Below, piece by piece: positions 1-8,844 of a stretch of 64,000 nt of DNA. Numbering within the stretch: position 1 is the stretch's first letter; every line of letters begins with the position of its first letter. A program made the position numbers and the translations under genes. The stretch lies in NCBI RefSeq assembly GCF_001310895.1, contig NZ_BAZS01000017.1:17018-81017 (forward strand), written 5' to 3'. The notes under the pieces are model-generated. The model was not told the DNA's origin. It searched no databases and saw nothing but the letters and a program-made list of their open reading frames with translations. The DNA is from Virgibacillus halodenitrificans JCM 12304. GTDB lineage: Bacteria; Bacillota; Bacilli; Bacillales; Amphibacillaceae.

Positions 1-1121
1 ACAGTAAGACCGAAAATTTTAAAATCAGCTAAATTGCTGGATGATAAAGCTGCAGGGATACCTGCGATAAATACGAGTATTCCTGCAAATGCAGCTACCT
101 TTTTTCGAGATCGATTTTTATTTTCGGTAAACGCTGAAGTGATAATCTCAAGCATGCTAAAGGAAGAAGTTAGTACAGCGAATAAAAATAACAATAGAAA
201 TAAACTTAAAAACACTTCCCCAAAGGGCATTTGTGCAAATGCTTCCGGTAACACAATGAATAGTAGACCAGGCCCTTCAGCAGGTTCTAAACCGAAGGCA
301 AAAACAACGGGAAAGATGGCCAACCCTGCAAGTAGGGATACAAAAATATTCATTACCGATACCGAAGCTGCAGACATAGGTAAACTAACATCTTTTCGTA
401 AATAAGAGCTGTAAGTTACCATAACGGAAATACCTACTGCCAATGAAAAGAAGGACTGCCCCAATGCATAAAGTACGTTAGAAGCATTTAGCTTGGAAAA
501 ATCAGGCTGAAGGAAGAAACGTAAGCCTTCCATTGCACCTTCGAACGTTAGTGAACGGATAACCAAAATGATAAAAAAGATAAATAGTAACGGCATGAGA
601 ATTTTACTCGATTTTTCAATCCCGTCTTTGATACCGAAAGATACCACTACAACGTTAATAAGTAAAAACAATGCAAACCCAATAAGAGTTATTAATGGAC
701 TGCCAGTAATTGTTTCAAATAAGGCTGGATAATCTGCCCCTTCTTTAATAATTAATCCTGGGATGGATAAAACGCTATAGGTGAGCACCCAACCACCTAC
801 AACACAGTAAAAGGACATGAGCAGAAACGCTCCTGCAACTCCCCACTTCCCGATAAAGCTCCAGTTTGACTTCGGTGACAGTACTTTGTATGCAGTGACA
901 GCTTCCTTTTGTGCACCACGGCCGATAATGAATTCGGCGATTAAAATGGGAAGACCAATGATAACTGTAAAAGCAATAAATAAAAGGAAAAATGCTCCGC
1001 CACCATTCATCCCTGTCATGTATGGGAATTTCCAAATTGCTCCAAGTCCGATAGCAGCTCCAGCTGAAGATAGAATAAAGCCCAGCTTAGAAGCCCATTG
1101 ATCTTGTTTCTTCTCTTGCAT
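1..1121 (-). CDS. Sodium-dependent symporter of the neurotransmitter:sodium symporter (NSS/SNF) family, partial
   Basis: The reading frame runs off the left edge, so about 373 N-terminal residues are present and the C-terminus is missing. The N-terminus MQEKKQDQWASKLGFILSSA followed by GAAIGLGAIWKFPYMTGMNG is the NSS signature of TM1, with the unwound Na+/substrate-binding segment. At least eight hydrophobic segments follow. The start at 1121 has a GGAGAGGAAG Shine-Dalgarno sequence, and an extended -10 (TGATATACT, minus strand, about 1169-1177) lies about 50 bases upstream. Bacterial NSS proteins import amino acids with Na+. The substrate cannot be read from sequence. No MetS-type small subunit gene is visible on the start side. 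It is divergent from the lysine gene set and may or may not belong to it. Confidence 0.9.
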   Translation of the reverse strand, partial: MQEKKQDQWASKLGFILSSAGAAIGLGAIWKFPYMTGMNGGGAFFLLFIAFTVIIGLPILIAEFIIGRGAQKEAVTAYKVLSPKSNWSFIGKWGVAGAFLLMSFYCVVGGWVLTYSVLSIPGLIIKEGADYPALFETITGSPLITLIGFALFLLINVVVVSFGIKDGIEKSSKILMPLLFIFFIILVIRSLTFEGAMEGLRFFLQPDFSKLNASNVLYALGQSFFSLAVGISVMVTYSSYLRKDVSLPMSAASVSVMNIFVSLLAGLAIFPVVFAFGLEPAEGPGLLFIVLPEAFAQMPFGEVFLSLFLLLFLFAVLTSSFSMLEIITSAFTENKNRSRKKVAAFAGILVFIAGIPAALSSSNLADFKIFGLT

Positions 1122-1424
1122 AATGCGTCTTCCTCTCCAAGTATATCTAGTGATGAAAATTTCTTTCTAGTATATCACGTTTATGCTGTATTGTGTTTCT
1201 GGTAAATAAATCAGTTATTTACGAGCGCGTTTACGTATATTTTCGTATAAAAAAGGTTTTTTTGAAATAAAGTAGAATAGTATAAATAATCCGATTATGA
1301 AAGCGATTACAAATAAAGGGGGGTGATTTTTTTCCGGTAAACTTGGAACATCATTCGTTATAACTGAAACACAGTAGCTTAGCAATTTAGTAAGGATTGA
1401 TAAATTGTAAAGGAGGGTTTTTTT
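1122..1424. other. Divergent intergenic region between the NSS symporter and the NhaC-family gene
   Basis: The left part holds the extended -10 element of the symporter gene. The right end carries the AAAGGAGGG ribosome binding site of the NhaC-family gene. A minus-strand open frame at 1215-1385 encodes one hydrophobic segment followed by a basic tail, but has no convincing start codon or ribosome binding site; it is listed under findings only. Confidence 0.5.
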
Positions 1425-3008
1425 ATGGAAAACACTATATGGTCCTTGGTACCCCCGTTATTGGCAATTGTCATGGTTTTACTCACAAAAAGAGTTTTAC
1501 TGTCACTTGGAGTAGGTATAGTTGCTGCAGCTTTCTTTATAGGAAGTTTTAATATTATGGAATCACTATTGCTTGTATGGGAGTCATTTAAAGGGGTATT
1601 TATCGCAGACGGAGCTCTAAACACATGGAACATTTATATTTTACTATTCGTACTAATGCTTGGAATACTTACTGCCTTTGTAAGTATGATGGGTGGAACA
1701 CAGGCTTTTGCGAATTGGATGATTTCACGGGTAAAGACACGCGCTGGTGCGCAAATTATGACAATGGTGTTGGGAATTATTATATTTGTGGATGATTATT
1801 TCAACAGCTTAACAGTAGGACAAATAGCTAAGCCGGTGACGGATAAACATCGCGTTTCTCGTGCGAAGCTTGCGTATATTGTAGATTCTACTGCAGCACC
1901 AATTTGTGTTGTTGCCCCAATTTCAAGCTGGGGAGCATATATTATTGGCATTATTGGTACCATTTTTACAACACAACAGATTACAGAGCATACAGCTTTT
2001 GGCGCTTTCCTACAAATGATTCCAATGAATTTTTATGTATGGGCAGCTTTGGGTGTCGTGCTGGTAATCGCCTTGAAACAAGCAGATTTCGGACCAATGA
2101 AAATTCATGAGCAACGTGCTATGGAGACAGGTGAAGTACTCGATCCATCAAATAAAGAAAAGTTGGATGCTGAATCTAAACTACCTGAAAGTGAGATAGG
2201 AAGAGTTAGCGACTTATTATTACCAATTGCAATTTTATTTGTAGCAACACTTGGTTCCATATATATAAATGGCCTTGGTGCGGTTGAGGGTGAAGCGACC
2301 CTTATCAACATTTTTGGAAGTGCGGATGTGTCTGTTGCCCTCTTTTACGGTGGGCTTATAGGTCTAGCAGCTACTTTTCTATTGTTTAGTCGTCACTATC
2401 GTGCAAAGAAGCTGACAGGAAAGCAATTCGGTGAAGGTGTAAAAGAAGGCGCAAAGTCAATGCTCCCAGGCTTTACTATTTTAATTTTTGCGTGGGCAAT
2501 TGTTGCTTTAATTGATCAGCTCGGCACAGGGACTTACTTGGCAGGCATTGTTGAAGAGGCTAATCTTAATTTGGCTCTGCTTCCCTTAATTGTTTTTGTT
2601 ATGGCAGGATTCATTGCATTCTCAACAGGTACTTCCTGGGGAGCATTTGGAATATTATTACCGATTGCTGGACAAATTGCCGCTGTAACAGACCCTGCAT
2701 TAATTATGCCAATGATGGCTGCGGTTCTTGCTGGTGCGGTATTTGGAGACCATTGTTCACCGATTTCTGATACAACAATTCTTTCTTCTACAGGTTCCAG
2801 TTGTCATCACATTGACCATGTTACTACACAAATGCCTTACGCAATTGTTGCAGCAGTAATTACGGGGGCTGGATATCTGGCGCTTGGATTTACTGGAAGT
2901 GTAGTTGTAGGTTTAATTACAGTGCTGGCTGGCCTGACAATCTTCTTTGTTACTTTAAAGAAACCTGTGATTAAAGATGAGATAGCAGAAGAGCCAATAG
3001 CAAAATAA
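1425..3008 (+). CDS. NhaC-family Na+/H+ antiporter or cation-coupled amino-acid carrier
   Basis: This 527-residue integral membrane protein has 11-13 hydrophobic segments. It carries the NhaC-family (COG1757) signature GDHCSPISDTTILSSTGSSC at about residues 445-465, followed by HHIDHVTTQMPYA. A charged loop at about residues 225-260 splits two hydrophobic halves. The ATG at 1425 has a textbook AAAGGAGGG ribosome binding site. NhaC-family members include Na+/H+ and malate/lactate antiporters, and one branch (LysW) was predicted from lysine-riboswitch regulons to import lysine. Placement directly upstream of lysine-degrading genes makes lysine uptake plausible here, but this is inference. A promoter lies between this gene and the aminotransferase, so the two can be transcribed separately. 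Confidence 0.85.
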   Translation: MENTIWSLVPPLLAIVMVLLTKRVLLSLGVGIVAAAFFIGSFNIMESLLLVWESFKGVFIADGALNTWNIYILLFVLMLGILTAFVSMMGGTQAFANWMISRVKTRAGAQIMTMVLGIIIFVDDYFNSLTVGQIAKPVTDKHRVSRAKLAYIVDSTAAPICVVAPISSWGAYIIGIIGTIFTTQQITEHTAFGAFLQMIPMNFYVWAALGVVLVIALKQADFGPMKIHEQRAMETGEVLDPSNKEKLDAESKLPESEIGRVSDLLLPIAILFVATLGSIYINGLGAVEGEATLINIFGSADVSVALFYGGLIGLAATFLLFSRHYRAKKLTGKQFGEGVKEGAKSMLPGFTILIFAWAIVALIDQLGTGTYLAGIVEEANLNLALLPLIVFVMAGFIAFSTGTSWGAFGILLPIAGQIAAVTDPALIMPMMAAVLAGAVFGDHCSPISDTTILSSTGSSCHHIDHVTTQMPYAIVAAVITGAGYLALGFTGSVVVGLITVLAGLTIFFVTLKKPVIKDEIAEEPIAK

Positions 3009-3040
3009 CTAGGCCATTTGCACGAGTTTAGATCAGTATA

Positions 3041-3069
3041 TTGTAAATTTTTAAATAATAAGCTATACT
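3041..3069 (+). promoter_or_regulatory. Sigma-A promoter of the lysine catabolic operon
   Basis: A -35 TTGTAA (3041-3046) and -10 TATACT (3064-3069) are separated by exactly 17 bases, 55 bases upstream of the aminotransferase start. Just downstream, the small inverted repeat AAACAACGTTT (about 3085-3095) lies in the transcribed leader and is a weak candidate site for the linked IclR regulator. Confidence 0.65.
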
Positions 3070-3123
3070 AATGTTAAATATATGAAACAACGTTTTAATA
3101 AATGAAATGCAGGGGGATGGGAA

Positions 3124-4305
3124 ATGAGCTTTGTTTCAGAGAAGGTAATGAGTTTACCTCCGTACTTGTTCTCAGAGTTTCAGGCAAAAAAGAAAAAGCT
3201 TCAAGAAGAAGGTATGGACGTAATTGATCTTGGAATAGGAGCACCTGACTTAGCTGCACCACCATTTGTTTATGAAAAGTTAATTGAGGAAGCAAAATAT
3301 CCCGCAAACCATAGGTACTCCACTTATAGTGGATGTGATGAATTTAAAGAAGCGGTTGCCTCATTTTATAAAAAACAATACAATGTGAGGCTAAATCCCG
3401 AAACGGAAGTGCTTGCGCTAATAGGGTCAAAGGAAGGGATTGCTAATTTGGTTCAAGCTGTTATAAATCCTGGAGACTCTGTACTAATTCCCGATCCTGG
3501 TTACCCGGTCTATCGTAACGCTGTTCATTTGGCAGGGGGAGAAGTTATCCACTTTCCTTTGAAAAAAGAAAATGGATTTTTACCTCAGTTTGAAAAAATA
3601 TCATCAAAGGACGCGGAAAAATCTAAACTGCTTTTCTTAAATTACCCAAGTAATCCGACAACTGCTACAGCAAATCCATCGGTATTTTTGGAAGCGATTA
3701 CATTTGCTGAAAAGTATAACCTATTAGTAGTCAATGATGCCGCCTATGATCTCATTACATTTGGTAATTACCGTTCGCCCAGCATCCTGCAAGCTCCAAA
3801 TGCGAAAAATTTTGCCGTGGAATTTGGCTCTCTCTCCAAAAGCTTCAATATGACTGGTTGGAGGATTGGCTATGTGGTTGGGAATAAGGAAGTTATTCAG
3901 GCGCTTGCCACGTTAAAGAGCAATATTGATACATGCCAATTTATCCCCATTCAAAAGGCAGCAGTAGAAGCTTTACGAAGTGACTTTTCTACTGTTGCTG
4001 CTAATAACAATGTGTATGAGAAAAGGATGGAAAAACTGCAACCTGTCTTAAATGAATTAGGACTTCATACAGAAAAGCCTAAGGGTACGATCTTTCTTTG
4101 GGCGCAAGTACCCGAAGGCTACACTTCTATGAAGTTTGCAGATCAAATGCTGGAAGAATTGGGGATTATCCTGACACCTGGTACGGCCTTTGGCCCATCA
4201 GGAGAAGGATTTGTGCGAATTGCTTTAACTGTGGATGAATCAAGGTTGGAAGAGGTTATTCTTCGGTTAAAGGAATGGAAGGAAAAGGGGGCGAGCAAGG
4301 CTTGA
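3124..4305 (+). CDS. PLP-dependent class I aminotransferase, proposed 2-aminoadipate aminotransferase
   Basis: This 393-residue fold-type I aminotransferase resembles the aspartate/LL-diaminopimelate aminotransferase group. The PLP lysine is K239 in SLSKSFNMTGWRIGY. The co-factor motifs NYPSNPTTA (about 177) and NDAAYD (about 202) are intact, as is the C-terminal substrate-carboxylate arginine segment GFVRIALT. The ATG at 3124 follows a GGGGGATGG ribosome binding site. The stop codon overlaps the start of the next gene by two bases, so the two are translationally coupled. With lysine 6-dehydrogenase and an aldehyde dehydrogenase in the same set, the expected substrate is L-2-aminoadipate, giving 2-oxoadipate. 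The family is clear; the substrate is inferred from context. Confidence 0.85.
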   Translation: MSFVSEKVMSLPPYLFSEFQAKKKKLQEEGMDVIDLGIGAPDLAAPPFVYEKLIEEAKYPANHRYSTYSGCDEFKEAVASFYKKQYNVRLNPETEVLALIGSKEGIANLVQAVINPGDSVLIPDPGYPVYRNAVHLAGGEVIHFPLKKENGFLPQFEKISSKDAEKSKLLFLNYPSNPTTATANPSVFLEAITFAEKYNLLVVNDAAYDLITFGNYRSPSILQAPNAKNFAVEFGSLSKSFNMTGWRIGYVVGNKEVIQALATLKSNIDTCQFIPIQKAAVEALRSDFSTVAANNNVYEKRMEKLQPVLNELGLHTEKPKGTIFLWAQVPEGYTSMKFADQMLEELGIILTPGTAFGPSGEGFVRIALTVDESRLEEVILRLKEWKEKGASKA

Positions 4306-5957
4306 AAGAAATAAAGAGAATGAATGCAGCACAAGCAATTGTAGAATGCCTGAAAAGACATGAGGTAGAAAATGTGTTTTGTGTCCCAGGAGAAAGTTAT
4401 TTACCTGTGCTTGATGCATTGTATGACCAACCTTCCATTCAAGTTATCTCTGCAAGGCATGAGGGGGGAGCTTCCTTTATGGCAGAGGGGTATGCTAAAT
4501 CCAAACTAAAGGCTGGAGTTGTCTTTGCCACAAGAGGAGTCGGTGCAGCAAATCTATCTATTGGAGTGCACACAGCATACCAAGACTCAACACCAATGGT
4601 TGTTTTTCTTGGGCAGGTGCATAGTAAATTCAGGGGGAGGGAAGGTTTTCAGGAGGTTAATCTGGAAAACTACTTTCAAGAGATTGCTAAGTGGTCGGTA
4701 GAATTGACTGATGCAGAAAGAACTCCTGAAATTATCCAGCGTGCATTTCGAATAGCTCATTCAGGAAGACCCGGGCCGGTGATCGTTTCCCTGCCTGAAG
4801 ACGTATTAGTTAAAGAAGCTGAAATGCAATTTGGCCCAGTTGCTCCAGTTCCAAAGCCAGCTCCGTCCCAGATTGAAATAAAACAAATAGAGAGCGAATT
4901 ACAAGCTGCAGAGAAACCAATTATTATCGCAGGAGGGGGAGTAAAGGGGGCGCGTGCGGAAAATAAATTAATAGAATTTGCTGAGAAATACTCCCTACCT
5001 GTCATTGCTGCTTTTCGCAGGCAGGATGTATTTCCAAATGACCATAGCCTGTATGTAGGTCACCTGGGACTGGGTACAGGAAAAGAAGTAATTGATACAG
5101 TGGCTGAAGCTGACGTCATTATTGCTTTGGGAACAAGGCTGTCCGAAGTAACTACCCAAGATTATTCCATTATAACTAGCGAGAAAAAGCTTATACACAT
5201 AGATATAGATTTTCAAACTCTCGGAAAAGTGTATCCACCGGAAATAGGGGTGGTGGCGGATCTTAATGAGGCATTACAAGCACTTATGATAATAGAGATC
5301 AAAACGAAATGGAAAAAGTGGGCGGAACATCGAAGAAATGCATTCCAAGAAGTTAGTTATTTAGAAAAAAAACCCGAAGAAGTGCTTAATAAAAATATAA
5401 TCGCCGTACTAAAAGAAAAACTGCCTGAAGATGCATTATTGACAAATGATGCAGGGAATTTTGCAGGCTGGTTGCATGCCTTTTATCCTTTTCGAAAGGC
5501 ACATACGTATGTAGGTCCGACCTCCGGAGCCATGGGTTATGGGATGCCAGCAGCTCTTGGAGCACAGCTTGCTTTCCCGGAGAAAACGGTTGTTTCTCTG
5601 TCTGGAGATGGAGGTTTTATGATGACTGGCCAGGAGCTGGAAACAGCAGTCAGATACAAGATACCTGTCATATGTCTCGTATTTAATAATAAAATGTATG
5701 GTACGATCCGTATGCATCAGGAAATGCATTATCCGGGAAAGGTAATGGCAACAGATTTAGGGGAAGTTTCCTTTGTAGACTTTGCTCAAAGTTTGGGTGT
5801 GAGCGGCTTCAAAGTAACAACGCTGGAAGAATTTGAAACAGCTTTTGAGCAAGCTTTACAAGGATTCAATCCGGTACTTATAGAAATTGTAACAGAAAAA
5901 GAGCAAATATCTGTTTCATCCACGATTACTGAACTACGTAAACGTGCAATGAAATAG
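4302..5957 (+). CDS. ThDP-dependent enzyme of the acetolactate synthase/2-oxo-acid decarboxylase family, proposed 2-oxoadipate decarboxylase
   Basis: This protein of about 551 residues has the three-domain layout of ThDP enzymes (COG0028). The cofactor-activating Glu is E54 in ARHEGGASFMAEGYAK, and the ThDP/Mg2+ motif starts at SGDGG (about residue 434) and ends with FNNKMYG. I chose the TTG at 4302, which overlaps the aminotransferase stop and has a GGAAAAGGGGG ribosome binding site 10 bases upstream. The ATG at 4320 (MNAAQAIVECLKRH) is the alternative. No regulatory subunit gene is nearby, and the gene lies between an aminotransferase and an aldehyde dehydrogenase, so acetolactate synthesis is unlikely. 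Non-oxidative decarboxylation of 2-oxoadipate to glutarate semialdehyde would join the two halves of the pathway; this is inference. Confidence 0.8.
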   Translation: MKEIKRMNAAQAIVECLKRHEVENVFCVPGESYLPVLDALYDQPSIQVISARHEGGASFMAEGYAKSKLKAGVVFATRGVGAANLSIGVHTAYQDSTPMVVFLGQVHSKFRGREGFQEVNLENYFQEIAKWSVELTDAERTPEIIQRAFRIAHSGRPGPVIVSLPEDVLVKEAEMQFGPVAPVPKPAPSQIEIKQIESELQAAEKPIIIAGGGVKGARAENKLIEFAEKYSLPVIAAFRRQDVFPNDHSLYVGHLGLGTGKEVIDTVAEADVIIALGTRLSEVTTQDYSIITSEKKLIHIDIDFQTLGKVYPPEIGVVADLNEALQALMIIEIKTKWKKWAEHRRNAFQEVSYLEKKPEEVLNKNIIAVLKEKLPEDALLTNDAGNFAGWLHAFYPFRKAHTYVGPTSGAMGYGMPAALGAQLAFPEKTVVSLSGDGGFMMTGQELETAVRYKIPVICLVFNNKMYGTIRMHQEMHYPGKVMATDLGEVSFVDFAQSLGVSGFKVTTLEEFETAFEQALQGFNPVLIEIVTEKEQISVSSTITELRKRAMK

Positions 5958-5990
5958 TTAAATTTAATAGTATTTATAGGAGGTATAAGC

Positions 5991-7487
5991 ATGGAGACAG
6001 TATCACTACAAACAGAAAAACTAGCAAATTACATTAATGGTGAATGGGTGGAAGTAAATGAATCTACTTCTGTTATCAATCCGGCAACAGGAGAAGAAGT
6101 TGTTCAGGTTCCTCTTTCCGAAGCTGATAGTGTGGAACAAGCAGTAGCTGCAGCGAAAAAAGCGCAGAAGGAATGGGCATTGGTTCCGGCACCACAGCGA
6201 GCAGAGGTACTTTACCAGGTTGGATATATTATGAAGGAGCGTAAAGAAAGACTTTCCCAGCTTTTAACGATGGAAAATGGAAAAGTAATCGAAGAAGCAC
6301 GTGGCGAAGTTCAAGAGGGAATCGATATGGCTTTTTACATGGCAGGAGAAGGACGCCGCTTATTCGGTCAAACAACACCAGCAGAGTTAAAAGATAAATT
6401 TGCGATGAGCCAGCGTTGTCCAGTAGGTGTTGTAGGTATTATCACCCCATGGAATTTTCCAATTGCGATTGCTACATGGAAGTCATTCCCGGCAATTGTT
6501 GCGGGGAATGCAGTAGTTTGGAAGCCTGCAACGGAGACTCCGATTATGGCATATGAATTGGCTAAGATTTTTGAAGAGGCTGGGCTACCTAAAGGTATTA
6601 TTAACGTTGTCTTTGGCAAAGGGTCGACCGTAGGAGATGCAATGGTGCATCATGACGACATACGTGTTATATCCTTCACAGGGTCAAATGATACAGGTCG
6701 TAATATAGCAGGTGAATGTGGGAAGCAGTTAAAGAAGGTATCTCTTGAAATGGGTGGAAAAAACGCGGTAATTGTAATGGACGACGCTGATATCGATTTG
6801 GCTGTAGAAGGAATTCTATGGAGCGCATTTGGCACAAGTGGCCAACGTTGTACAGCATGCAGCCGAGTTATCGTACATGAAAAAGTAAAAGAAACGTTGG
6901 AAGAACGATTGCTTGCTTCCATGGAAAAATTAACTATTGGGAATGGCTTAGATGAATCCAATAAGGTTGGCCCGATTATTAATAAAGCTGGCTTGGATAA
7001 GATAAAAAGCTATATTGAAATCGGTAAGAATGAAGGGGCCAAATTGTTGGCAGGTGGCTATGAAATAACCGACGGTGAGCAACGTGCAGGGAATTATTTT
7101 GCTCCTACGTTATTTACGGATGCTACCGCAGATATGAGAATAGCACAAGAGGAGATCTTTGGTCCTGTCGTATCTCTTATTCCGGTTAAAAGCTTTGAAG
7201 AAGCAATAGAAGTGAATAATGGGGTTACGTACGGTCTATCCAGTTCTATTTTCACAGGGGATGTAAATAGAGTGTTTAAAGCACAACGTGATTTAGATAC
7301 GGGAATTGTTTACGTTAATGCGGGAACAACTGGAGCGGAAATTCACCTTCCATTTGGTGGCACAAAAGGTACTGGAAATGGACATCGTGATTCTGGAGTA
7401 CAGGCGCTGGATGTGTTCACGGAATGGAAAGCAGTCTATGTCGATTACAGTGGAAAGCTGCAACGTGCTCAAATTGACGTGGAATAA
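5991..7487 (+). CDS. NAD(P)+-dependent aldehyde dehydrogenase, proposed 2-aminoadipate semialdehyde dehydrogenase
   Basis: This full-length ALDH of 498 residues has its catalytic cysteine at C287 in SGQRCTAC and the general base at E253 in SLEMGGKN. The NAD-binding ITPWNFPIAIATWKSFPA segment lies near residue 145. The C-terminal stretch TTGAEIHLPFGGTKGTGNG resembles antiquitin-type (ALDH7) enzymes, which oxidise 2-aminoadipate semialdehyde, and that fits the next gene, whose product is that semialdehyde. An AGGAGG ribosome binding site precedes the ATG. It sits 33 bases after the ThDP enzyme and 75 bases before lysDH, consistent with one operon. ALDH family certain; substrate inferred. Confidence 0.88.
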   Translation: METVSLQTEKLANYINGEWVEVNESTSVINPATGEEVVQVPLSEADSVEQAVAAAKKAQKEWALVPAPQRAEVLYQVGYIMKERKERLSQLLTMENGKVIEEARGEVQEGIDMAFYMAGEGRRLFGQTTPAELKDKFAMSQRCPVGVVGIITPWNFPIAIATWKSFPAIVAGNAVVWKPATETPIMAYELAKIFEEAGLPKGIINVVFGKGSTVGDAMVHHDDIRVISFTGSNDTGRNIAGECGKQLKKVSLEMGGKNAVIVMDDADIDLAVEGILWSAFGTSGQRCTACSRVIVHEKVKETLEERLLASMEKLTIGNGLDESNKVGPIINKAGLDKIKSYIEIGKNEGAKLLAGGYEITDGEQRAGNYFAPTLFTDATADMRIAQEEIFGPVVSLIPVKSFEEAIEVNNGVTYGLSSSIFTGDVNRVFKAQRDLDTGIVYVNAGTTGAEIHLPFGGTKGTGNGHRDSGVQALDVFTEWKAVYVDYSGKLQRAQIDVE

Positions 7488-7562
7488 TAACGAGGCGACG
7501 AGTTAAAAAAGCTGTTGAAAGATATATTTCTATAAATATTATTCTTTGCAGGGAGTGGTTGG

Positions 7563-8734
7563 ATGAAAATAGGTGTATTAGGATCTGGTTTAATGGGAAA
7601 GGAAGCAGCACGGGATCTAGCAGCAAGTGAAGGTGTGGCAGCAGTAGGTCTGGCAGATATTGATTTATCAAGGGCCCAACAAGTATGTGACCAACTGAAT
7701 TCTTCTAAGTTAACTGCATATCAAGTGAATGCGAGTAGTGAGCAGGAGCTAGCCAATTATATGCGTCAGTTTGACGTGATTATCAATGCACTGTTTTATT
7801 CATTTAATGAAATTGTTGCACGGACAGCTATACAGGTAGGTGTTAACTCTGTGGATCTGGGGGGCATATTGGTCATATGACAGACAAAGTGCTTGCAATG
7901 AAGGAAGATGCTGAGACAGCAGGGGTAACTTTAATCCCAGATCTCGGAGTTGCGCCTGGTATGATAAATATTTTATCAGGATATGGGGCAAGCAAACTGG
8001 AAAAATTGGATTCCATTAAGTTATTTGTGGGAGGTATTCCCGTTCGCCCGGAACCCCCATTAGAGTATAATCATGTATTCTCCATGGAAGGTGTGTTTGA
8101 CCATTATACAGATCCCTCTCTTATTATTCGAAATGGGATAAAACAGGAAATACCTTCATTGAGTGAAGTGGAGGCCATCCATTTTGAAAAGTTTGGACCT
8201 CTTGAAGCCTTTCATACTTCCGGCGGTACATCAACACTTTCTATATCTTATCCGGAGTTGGAAACATTGGAATATAAAACGATACGCTATCCCGGCCATG
8301 CACAGAAATTTAAGCTCCTTGTCGACTTGAATCTGACTCGTATGGATTATGAAGTAGATGTAAAAGGTCAGAGGGTAAACCCACGGGAAGTATTATTAAA
8401 AGTACTTGATCCGATTGTGGAACTTGGCGAGAAAGATGACGCTGTATTGCTTCGCACTGTTATTTCAGGAGAAAAGACGGGCATGCCGGCAACATATCAA
8501 TATGAAATGACAACATATAAAGATCGTAATACACAGGTTACAGCAATGGCTCGCGCAACTGCCAATACGATTTCAGTTGTGGCACAGATGATAGGAAATG
8601 GAACGATCGCAAAAAAAGGTGTCTTCCCTCCGGAAAAATGCGTGCCGGGTGCAGTATATATTAAAGAAATGGCTAAACGGGGCGTAAATATTATAGAAAC
8701 AGAACAACTGGAAAAGACGAGAGTTAGCATGTAA
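7563..8734 (+). CDS. lysDH: L-lysine 6-dehydrogenase (saccharopine dehydrogenase-like fold), frameshifted
   Basis: The enzyme oxidises the epsilon-amino group of L-lysine with NAD+, releasing ammonia and 2-aminoadipate 6-semialdehyde. The N-terminus [20 protein letters not shown] holds the Rossmann GxGxMG. The blocks [37 protein letters not shown] and [17 protein letters not shown] match what I recall of Geobacillus stearothermophilus lysine 6-dehydrogenase nearly residue for residue. The frame breaks at a run of six G at 7859-7864. Adding one G joins DLGG to HIGHMTDKV and gives one protein of about 390 residues. Both halves are well conserved, so a homopolymer read error is likelier than gene decay. 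A GGGAGTGG ribosome binding site precedes the ATG. Confidence 0.88.
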
Positions 8735-8771
8735 AGAAAAATTATTTTATAATTATATATTAAATAGTTAA

Positions 8772-8805
8772 CCCTCTACTACGAAAGGTAGGGGGACCTT
8801 TTCTT
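8772..8805 (+). terminator. Rho-independent terminator of the lysine operon
   Basis: An 8-bp stem (CCCTCTAC with GTAGGGGG, one G-T pair) and a short loop are followed by a T-rich stretch. It separates lysDH from the IclR gene. Confidence 0.7.
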
Positions 8806-8844
8806 TTATTCTACGATTTAATTATGACAGCAAGGAGATTAATA

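Noticed and set aside
34..405. Plus-strand open frame of 123 residues at the left edge
   Set aside because: It is antisense to the clearly coding NSS symporter.
3009..3123. Lysine riboswitch upstream of the lysine operon
   Set aside because: The leader is only about 50 bases after the promoter, far too short, and none of the L-box helices can be drawn.
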